Shown here one piece after another: positions 31,705 to 37,333 of a stretch of DNA of 37,333 bases (its first letter is position 1; every line of letters begins with the position of its first letter). The notes below the pieces were generated by a model. It searched no databases, had not been told where the DNA came from, and saw only the letters and a list, made by a program, of their open reading frames with translations. The translations under genes were made by a program, and so were the position numbers. Source of the DNA: an uncultured Porphyromonadaceae bacterium (GTDB lineage Bacteria; Bacteroidota; Bacteroidia; Bacteroidales; Muribaculaceae); contig CAMWNB010000024.1 in NCBI GenBank assembly GCA_947175495.1, forward strand, positions 1 to 37,333, given 5' to 3'.

Positions 31705-33042
31705 ATGGATATTAACAAAATCATGGCCGACCTGGAGGCAAAGCACCCGGGTGAAAAAGAATATCTGCAGGCCGTCAAAGAAGTGCTCATGTCCGTACAG
31801 GACGTTTACAACCAGCATCCTGAATTCGAGCGCAATAAAATCGTGGAGCGCATGGTCGAACCCGACCGCATCGTCACCTTCCGCGTAACCTGGCTCGACG
31901 ACAAAGGCGAAGTTCAGAACAACATCGGCTACCGCGTGCAGTTCAACAACGCCATCGGCCCGTACAAAGGCGGCATCCGCTTCCATGCATCCGTCAACCT
32001 CTCCATCCTCAAATTCCTCGGCTTCGAACAGACATTCAAGAACGCCCTCACCACCCTGCCCATGGGCGGCGCCAAAGGCGGCAGCGACTTCTCGCCCCGC
32101 GGTAAGAGCGACCGCGAAATCATGCGCTTCTGCCAGGCATTCATGCTGGGCCTGTGGAAAAACCTCGGTCCCGACCGCGACGTGCCCGCCGGCGACATCG
32201 GCGTAGGCGGCCGCGAAGTCGGCTACATGTACGGCATGTACAAGCGCCTCGTCAACGAGCACAACGGCACCTTCACCGGCAAGGGACTGAGCTTTGGCGG
32301 CTCCCGCATCCGTCCCGAGGCCACCGGCTTCGGCGCCCTCTACTTCGTGCAGAGCGTGCTTAAGGAAAAAGGCGACAACATCGCCGGCAAGACCGTGGCC
32401 ATCTCCGGTTTCGGCAACGTGGCATGGGGCGCAGCCCTCAAGGCCACCGAGCTCGGCGCCAAAGTAGTGACCATCTCCGGCCCCGACGGCTACATCTACG
32501 ACCCCCAGGGCCTCGACGCCGAAAAGATCGACTACATGCTCGAACTCCGCGCCAGCGGCAACGACATCGTAGCTCCCTACGCCGAGAAATTCCCCGGCAG
32601 CGAATTCTTCCCCGGCCGCAAACCCTGGGAACGCAAGGTCGACATCGCTCTCCCCTGCGCCACACAGAACGAGGTGAACGGCGACGATGCCAAGCAGCTC
32701 GTCGACAACGGCGTGGAACTCGTGGCCGAAGTCAGCAACATGGGTTGCACCCCCGAAGCCATCGACACCTTCATCGACGCCCGCGTCACCTACGCTCCCG
32801 GCAAGGCAGTAAATGCCGGCGGCGTGGCCACTTCCGGCCTTGAAATGAGCCAGAACGCCATGCACCTGCAGTGGAGCGAAGCCGAAGTGGACGAAAAGCT
32901 GCACACCATCATGCGCGACATCCACGAGCAGTGCGTCAAGTACGGCCGCCAGGCCGACGGCTACATCAACTACATGAAGGGCGCCAACATCGCCGGCTTC
33001 ATGAAAGTGGCCGACGCCATGATGGGCCAGGGCGTATGCTGA
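31705..33042 (+). CDS. gdhA: NADP-type glutamate dehydrogenase
   Basis: Assimilates ammonia by reductive amination of 2-oxoglutarate to glutamate. The 445-aa hexameric type matches NADP-dependent bacterial enzymes. The substrate-binding NNAIGPYKGGIRFH (81-94) and catalytic Lys124 in PMGGAKGGSDF are intact, as is Asp163 in VPAGDIGVGGRE. The Rossmann domain is near 235-245 (VAISGFGNVAWGAA). The start codon follows a short AT-rich region after the structured leader, so initiation could respond to leader folding. Monocistronic with its own promoter and terminator. Confidence 0.97.
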   Translation: MDINKIMADLEAKHPGEKEYLQAVKEVLMSVQDVYNQHPEFERNKIVERMVEPDRIVTFRVTWLDDKGEVQNNIGYRVQFNNAIGPYKGGIRFHASVNLSILKFLGFEQTFKNALTTLPMGGAKGGSDFSPRGKSDREIMRFCQAFMLGLWKNLGPDRDVPAGDIGVGGREVGYMYGMYKRLVNEHNGTFTGKGLSFGGSRIRPEATGFGALYFVQSVLKEKGDNIAGKTVAISGFGNVAWGAALKATELGAKVVTISGPDGYIYDPQGLDAEKIDYMLELRASGNDIVAPYAEKFPGSEFFPGRKPWERKVDIALPCATQNEVNGDDAKQLVDNGVELVAEVSNMGCTPEAIDTFIDARVTYAPGKAVNAGGVATSGLEMSQNAMHLQWSEAEVDEKLHTIMRDIHEQCVKYGRQADGYINYMKGANIAGFMKVADAMMGQGVC

Positions 33043-33070
33043 TAGCCCTCCCGCCCACATCCGCACAACA

Positions 33071-33110
33071 AAAGAATCCCGAGGCCTTGCGGCCTCGGGA
33101 TTTTTCTTTT
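33071..33110. terminator. bidirectional rho-independent terminator
   Basis: AATCCCGAGGCC (33075-33086), loop TTGC, GGCCTCGGGATT (33091-33102), flanked by A-rich and T-rich runs. It serves gdhA and the convergent YitT gene. Confidence 0.9.
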
Positions 33111-33132
33111 CCTCATCCGGGGGAATACTTTT

Positions 33133-34065
33133 CTATTCCTTCTCGACTCCGGCCACGGGGGCCTGCGGCGGGAACTCGCGATGGGGCTCGGGCTTCATCT
33201 TCACCTTCACCTCGTCGAATCCCTGGCCGTACACGCCGTTGACATTGGCCTGCGTGACGAACGCATCGCGGTCGATACTTTTGATTATGCGGAAGATGGT
33301 GACCGACTCTATCTTGCGGCACATCACCAGCAGCACCTTCACCTCCTGCTTGCTGTACCAGCCCATTCCGGTGAGCACCGTGCAGCCGCGGCGCGCCTCA
33401 TTGTTGATAGCTGTGGCTATCTCCCGCCAGTGGCGCGAAAAGATAGTGAACTGCACGGCCTGGCGGTTGGTATTGATCACCAGGTCGGCCATGTAGCTGA
33501 CAAGGAACAGCACCACGAAACCATACACGATTTTGTCAATCTGATGGAACAGGAAGTACGACGACGATATGATGCACACATCCGTGTAGAGCATCATGCG
33601 TCCGATGCTCACGTTGGAATGCTTCGACACCATCGCGGCCACGATGTCAGTGCCGCCGCTGCTGCCGTTGTGCACAAAAGTCATGCCTATGCCGAGGCCG
33701 CACAGCGTGCCGCCTATCACTATGTTCATGAACGGTTCGTTGGTGAAGCCGTCGGCAAATATCGGCTGGAAAAGGCCCACCCACACGGATATCATCGTGG
33801 CGCCATATATGGTACCTATCACAAAACGCTTGCCCACAACGCGGTAGGCTATAGCCAGCAACACCAGATTGATGACATACTGCGTGATGGCCACCGGGAT
33901 TCCCGTGTTGAAATACACTATGGTGCCTATGCCGGCAAGGCCTCCTATCACCACTTTCTCGGGCAGAATGAAACCCGTGAAACCGAAGGCATATATCGCC
34001 ATGCCGAGCGTTATAAAGAAGTAGTCGCGCGAGGTGCGCCAGAATGATTCTTTCGATACTTTCAT
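33133..34065 (-). CDS. YitT family membrane protein (DUF161/DUF2179)
   Basis: A 310-aa membrane protein of unknown function. About five to six transmembrane helices cover residues 15-200, with the family motif GFTGFILPEKVVIGGLAGIGTIVYF near the start and FVHNGSSGGTDIVAAMV in the middle. A cytosolic DUF2179 domain (about 220-285) follows, with RRGCTVLTGMGWYSKQEVKVLLVMCRK. The ATG at 34065 gives MKVSKESFWRTSRDYFFI, the usual start; the frame extends further upstream but across the promoter. It ends with a hydrophilic Pro/Glu tail. A -7 element lies 24 bases upstream. Confidence 0.9.
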   Translation of the reverse strand: MKVSKESFWRTSRDYFFITLGMAIYAFGFTGFILPEKVVIGGLAGIGTIVYFNTGIPVAITQYVINLVLLAIAYRVVGKRFVIGTIYGATMISVWVGLFQPIFADGFTNEPFMNIVIGGTLCGLGIGMTFVHNGSSGGTDIVAAMVSKHSNVSIGRMMLYTDVCIISSSYFLFHQIDKIVYGFVVLFLVSYMADLVINTNRQAVQFTIFSRHWREIATAINNEARRGCTVLTGMGWYSKQEVKVLLVMCRKIESVTIFRIIKSIDRDAFVTQANVNGVYGQGFDEVKVKMKPEPHREFPPQAPVAGVEKE

Positions 34066-34089
34066 TTTGCCATAGTGGGAAATTCTCTG

Positions 34090-34097
34090 CAAAGATA
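34090..34097 (-). promoter_or_regulatory. -7 element of the YitT gene (TATCTTTG)
   Basis: Minus-strand TATCTTTG, 24 bases before the ATG at 34065. Divergent from the znuA promoter. Confidence 0.62.
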
Positions 34098-34143
34098 ACT
34101 CATTTAGGCGACACCGCACGCGGCAAGTCACAAAAATAATTAG

Positions 34144-34151
34144 TAATTTTG
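34144..34151 (+). promoter_or_regulatory. -7 element of the znuA operon (TAATTTTG)
   Basis: TAATTTTG lies 8 bases before the znuA ATG at 34160, so the leader would be very short. No Zur-like palindrome is obvious in the 90-base divergent region. Confidence 0.55.
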
Positions 34152-34159
34152 TAGCTGTG

Positions 34160-35041
34160 ATGAAAAAAACGGTATACTGCACAATTCTCGCCATCGTCGG
34201 CCTGCTCGCCGCATGCTCCGGAGGCCGCGCGTCCGACACCGCGACGCGACGCCTGGCCGTCAGCATCGAGCCATTGCGCGCACTGCTCGAGCCCCTGGCG
34301 CGCGGACGCTTCGAGGTGGCCGGCGTGATGGACCGCGGCGGCGACCCCGAGAACTTCGAGCCGTCGATTTCGCGCCGCATGGCCGTCGACGCTTCCGAAG
34401 CTTTCTTCATCACCGGCGGCCTGCCGTTTGAGCGCACGCTCGCCGACGCCGCACCGCCGGCAGTAAACGTGGTCGACGTGTCGCAAGGCATCGACCCCGT
34501 CTACGGCACCCACGACCACTGCGGCCACGCCCATGCCGAAGGCGAAAACCACGCCCACGGCATGCCCGACCCCCACATCTGGACCTCCGCGCGCAACGCC
34601 CGCCGCATAGCCGCCACCATGGCAGCCACCCTCGCACGTCTCGACCCCGATGCCGCGCCCCTCTACGCAGCGCGCCTCGACTCGCTCGACGCCGTCCTCG
34701 CCACCCTCGACAGCACTGCGGCGGCCACCATCGCCGCCTCCGGCGCCCGCGCATTCATGGTGTGGCATCCGTCGCTCAGCTACCTCGCCCGCGACTACGG
34801 ACTGCGCCAGGTGGCCCTCGGCGCCGAAGGCAAAGACTTCTCGGCCGCCGGCATGCGCGATGCCATCCGCGACGCCCGCGACGCCCGTGCGGGAGTGTTC
34901 TTTGTGCAGCGCGGCCTCGACCCGGCCCAGGCAGCAGGCGTGTGCCGCGAAGCCGGCGCACGCACCGTAGCCATCGACCCACTCGCCTACGACTGGCAAC
35001 AACAGATCAAAACCATTGCCGATGAACTCGCACGACACTGA
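34160..35041 (+). CDS. znuA: zinc (metal) ABC transporter substrate-binding lipoprotein, ZnuA-like
   Basis: A 293-aa cluster A-I metal-binding protein. Lipobox LLAAC places the lipid anchor near residue 19. A His-rich loop (THDHCGHAHAEGENHAHG, about 117-135) is typical of zinc rather than manganese carriers. Two ligand regions are kept: DPHIW (about 137) and VWHPSLSYLA (about 198). The first family ligand, His in PHxYEP, is replaced: GGDPENFEPS has Glu. The C-terminal Asp (AIDPLAYDW) is present. The ATG at 34160 is used; a GTG directly before it adds one residue. It overlaps znuC by 20 bases. Regulation by zinc is inferred. Confidence 0.87.
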   Translation: MKKTVYCTILAIVGLLAACSGGRASDTATRRLAVSIEPLRALLEPLARGRFEVAGVMDRGGDPENFEPSISRRMAVDASEAFFITGGLPFERTLADAAPPAVNVVDVSQGIDPVYGTHDHCGHAHAEGENHAHGMPDPHIWTSARNARRIAATMAATLARLDPDAAPLYAARLDSLDAVLATLDSTAAATIAASGARAFMVWHPSLSYLARDYGLRQVALGAEGKDFSAAGMRDAIRDARDARAGVFFVQRGLDPAQAAGVCREAGARTVAIDPLAYDWQQQIKTIADELARH

Positions 35042-35732
35042 TACCACCCGCCCGCTGATTACGCTCAGCGGCGTGGGCATGCAATACGACGGCGGACGCA
35101 CCGTGCTCGACGACATCAACGCCACCGTGCGCCACGGCGACTTCGTGGCCATCACAGGTCCCAACGGCGGAGGAAAGACCACGCTGCTGCGCATCATCCT
35201 CGGCCTGCTGCGCCCCACGCGAGGCACTGTAGACTATTGCGGCGGATGCTCGCCGGCAATAGGCTACCTCCCTCAGAAAAACAGCATCGACTCCCACTTC
35301 CCCATCACCGTGCGGGAAGTCGTGGCCACCGGACTGCTGGCCGACCGCTCCCTCTCAGCCTCCGAAAAAGCTGCGCGCACCGACGAATACATACGCCTCG
35401 TCGACCTCGCCGCACACGCCGACCATCCCATAGGCCGTCTCTCCGGCGGACAGCTGCAGCGCGCCCTCCTGGGCCGTGCCCTCGTGTCGCGGCCCACCAT
35501 GCTGGTGATGGACGAGCCACTCAGCTACCTCGACAAACACTTCGAAGCCCACCTCTACGACATCCTGCGCAGCGTGCGCGAGCACTCCACCATCCTGCTC
35601 GTAAGCCACGAGATGAGCCACATCGACAGCATGGCCACATGCCACTGGATCGTGGACCGCACACTCCACAGATGCAACGCACCGCACCACTTCGGCCACA
35701 GCGGATGCGACGAAAACGACAACACGCTATGA
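35022..35732 (+). CDS. znuC: metal ABC transporter ATP-binding protein, ZnuC-like
   Basis: A 236-aa ABC ATPase that would power metal import with ZnuA. Walker A GPNGGGKT is at residues 46-53, the Q-loop is in YLPQKNSIDSHFP, the signature LSGGQLQRALLGRAL lies near 140, Walker B is LVMDEPLSYLD, and the switch His is in LLVSHE. The ATG at 35022 lies within the end of znuA. No permease gene (ZnuB) follows: the next gene is rsgA, overlapping by ATGA. The permease must be elsewhere or absent. Confidence 0.92.
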   Translation: MNSHDTDTTRPLITLSGVGMQYDGGRTVLDDINATVRHGDFVAITGPNGGGKTTLLRIILGLLRPTRGTVDYCGGCSPAIGYLPQKNSIDSHFPITVREVVATGLLADRSLSASEKAARTDEYIRLVDLAAHADHPIGRLSGGQLQRALLGRALVSRPTMLVMDEPLSYLDKHFEAHLYDILRSVREHSTILLVSHEMSHIDSMATCHWIVDRTLHRCNAPHHFGHSGCDENDNTL

Positions 35733-36688
35733 GCAACACCGACACAACCGGACGCATCGTGCGCAACACCGGCGCGCACTATGTGGTAGAAACCCCCGAC
35801 GGACGCGAAATCAACTGCAAGGTAAAAGGCAACTTCCGCATCAAAGGTCTGCGCACCACCAACCCCGTGGCCGTAGGCGACTTCGTCATCATGGCTCCTC
35901 CCGGACCAGACGGCACAGCCTACATCACCGACATCGTCGACCGGCGAAACTACATCGTGCGCCGCTCCATCAACCTCAGCAAACAGAGCCACATCATCGC
36001 AGCCAACGTCGACCAGGCCGTGCTCGTAGCATCGCTCGCCCATCCCACCACAAGCACCAACTTCATCGACCGTTTCCTGGCCACCGCCGAAGCCTACCGC
36101 GTCAAAGCCATCCTGTGCATCAACAAGACCGACCTGCTGGCCGACCCCGACGACCGCGAGCTTCTTGACGCCGTCGCACATCTCTACCGCACCATAGGCT
36201 ACGACGTCATCCCCATCTCTGCACGCACCGGCGAAGGCATGGACCGCCTGCGACGCGCTCTCGCAGGCAAAGTGAGCCTGCTCAGCGGAAACTCCGGCGT
36301 GGGCAAAAGCACCATCGTCAACGACCTCATCCCGGGCATCGCGCAGCGCACCGCCGAAATCTCGGCCGTGCACGACCAGGGCATGCACACCACCACCTTC
36401 TCCGAACTCTTCCACCTGCCCGGCGACCCCGAAGGCTGCATAATCGACACCCCGGGCGTGCGCGGATTCGGCACCGTCGACTTCGCCCGCGAGGAAGTTG
36501 CACACTATTTTCCGGAAATGTTCGCGGAATCGGCAAACTGCCGCTTCAACAACTGCACCCACGTCCACGAACCCGGCTGCGCAGTGTGCCGTGCCATCGA
36601 AGAAGGCCGCATAGCCCGTTCGCGCTACGCATCCTACCTCAGCATCCTCGACGACTCCGCCGACGACAAATACCGTAAACCCTACTAA
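35729..36688 (+). CDS. rsgA: small ribosomal subunit biogenesis GTPase RsgA
   Basis: Circularly permuted GTPase that checks late 30S subunit maturation. In the 319-aa protein an N-terminal OB fold (1-70) is followed by G4 NKTD (132-135), G5 ISARTG, G1 GNSGVGKS (187-194) and G3 DTPGVRGF, the permuted order. A C-terminal zinc knuckle CRFNNCTHVHEPGCAVC follows. All motifs are intact. The start overlaps the znuC stop by ATGA, so it is translated with the zinc transporter genes. No strong terminator is visible between it and the transposase remnant; 36689-36888 holds no gene I can support. Confidence 0.95.
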   Translation: MSNTDTTGRIVRNTGAHYVVETPDGREINCKVKGNFRIKGLRTTNPVAVGDFVIMAPPGPDGTAYITDIVDRRNYIVRRSINLSKQSHIIAANVDQAVLVASLAHPTTSTNFIDRFLATAEAYRVKAILCINKTDLLADPDDRELLDAVAHLYRTIGYDVIPISARTGEGMDRLRRALAGKVSLLSGNSGVGKSTIVNDLIPGIAQRTAEISAVHDQGMHTTTFSELFHLPGDPEGCIIDTPGVRGFGTVDFAREEVAHYFPEMFAESANCRFNNCTHVHEPGCAVCRAIEEGRIARSRYASYLSILDDSADDKYRKPY

Positions 36689-36888
36689 GACCCCGTTCCC
36701 CAATATTTGTTAACGCCGGGGCGGTCAAGCGTCGTGCAGATGTGTTCGCGCAGTGAGGGAGCAATGCGGTTGCATTGTGACCGAAACAAGCGGACGCTGA
36801 TGCATGACGATTGGCCGAGGCGATGGTAATTTATGCCACGGAGAACAGAGAATATATGTTGTCGTGATGAATTAGCGTTTAGGCAGAA

Positions 36889-37329
36889 CTATACGAAGCG
36901 CAACATAAACATTGCACACGCCGCCATTGCAACCCCTTTGGCGGTGTGAAGAAACTGTTCGTAATTTCTGTTTAATCTTCTGAAGGACCCAAGCCAAGAA
37001 AAGGTACGTTCCACAACCCACCTGCCGTTAATCGGCTTGAATTCCGATGTTCCGAAATTCGATTTCACACACTCCAATGCCACATTCAGCCCTTCCATCA
37101 AGTTTTTCACTAAAGGGCCGCGATATCCGTTATCTGCCTTTAACATTCTGATGGTAGGATATTTACAAACTACATCAATAGATTTCCATTGACATCCTGT
37201 CTTAATAAGGAAAAATAAGGCATTGAGAATCTCAAATATGTCGGCCTTTGATTTTGTTTTGAAGATTTCAGGAAATTGCTCTAAAATAAAGTTACGTTGT
37301 CTAAGCGTCAAATCTGTAGTATATCGCAA
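36889..37329 (-). pseudogene. internally deleted IS5-family transposase, partial at window edge
   Basis: The 146-residue frame begins like an IS5-family (DUF4096-type) transposase: MRYTTDLTLRQRNFILEQFPE...NALFFLIKTGCQWK. It then jumps near residue 50 (about base 37180) to the C-terminal third: YPTIRMLKADNGYRGPLVKNL and INGRWVVERTFSWLGSFRRLNRNYEQ, ending AMFMLRFV. About 100 residues are missing in frame, including the first catalytic Asp; the second Asp (KADNGY) and Glu (VVERTF) remain. It cannot be an active transposase alone. The TTG at 37329 is four bases from the window end, so the true start may lie beyond it. Terminal inverted repeats were not identified. Confidence 0.8.
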
Positions 37330-37333
37330 TCTA

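Noticed and set aside
36689-36888. gap between rsgA and the transposase remnant searched for IS ends or a terminator
   Set aside because: Only a weak GACC/GGTC-type hairpin without a T run, and no matching terminal repeats visible within the window.

Overview
The window looks like chromosome from a GC-rich member of the Bacteroidales, most likely Muribaculaceae or a close relative (inference). The evidence is the repeated Bacteroidetes-type -7 element TAnnTTTG upstream of genes, A-rich rather than Shine-Dalgarno-like start regions, and families typical of the order: fimbrillin/DUF5119/DUF3575, DUF4421, DUF5063, 450-aa YihY proteins, and a secreted protein with a C-terminal sorting-like tail. 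Most of the window is ordinary core genome. Coding is dense on both strands and many neighbouring genes share ATGA overlaps.

Layout. 1-3.4 kb: partial tRNA-Thr with a complete promoter, then a large M16 zinc protease. 3.4-9.3 kb: dnaK, then the minus-strand pair alaS/DUF4421. 9.3-13.4 kb: M23 peptidase plus MerR regulator, rmuC, and a YihY-family membrane protein. 13.4-16.2 kb: a tandem 74-bp repeat in which each copy carries a palindrome and a full promoter, then dnaB and galE. 16.2-17.1 kb: a REP-associated tyrosine transposase (RAYT) between two near-identical 100-bp double-hairpin repeats, the right one encoding the end of the transposase. 17.2-19.3 kb: a short-transcript candidate and a secreted protein of mixed composition. 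19.3-22.0 kb: a three-gene fimbrial cluster. 22.1-26.0 kb: a fully overlapped five-gene operon, yicC-gmk-nadD-DUF5063-M18 aminopeptidase. 26.0-30.5 kb: pseudouridine synthase, THUMP-domain RNA methyltransferase, a membrane protein and pdxB. 30.5-31.4 kb: an intergenic region with a short sRNA-like unit, then a cysteine-less thioredoxin-fold protein. 31.4-33.1 kb: gdhA behind a long leader that can fold into a closed multi-helix structure. 33.1-36.7 kb: YitT-family protein, then znuA-znuC-rsgA. 36.9-37.3 kb: an internally deleted IS5-family transposase.

The most interesting parts are non-coding. The gdhA leader has a roughly 17-bp long-range helix around at least three inner hairpins, and part of that helix has a competing local partner. 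The other notable items are the RAYT/REP unit, the duplicated promoter-palindrome before dnaB, and two short promoter-to-terminator units that may be small RNAs. There is no CRISPR array, phage region or recognisable defence system. All coordinates and folds were worked out by eye; no search or folding program was run.
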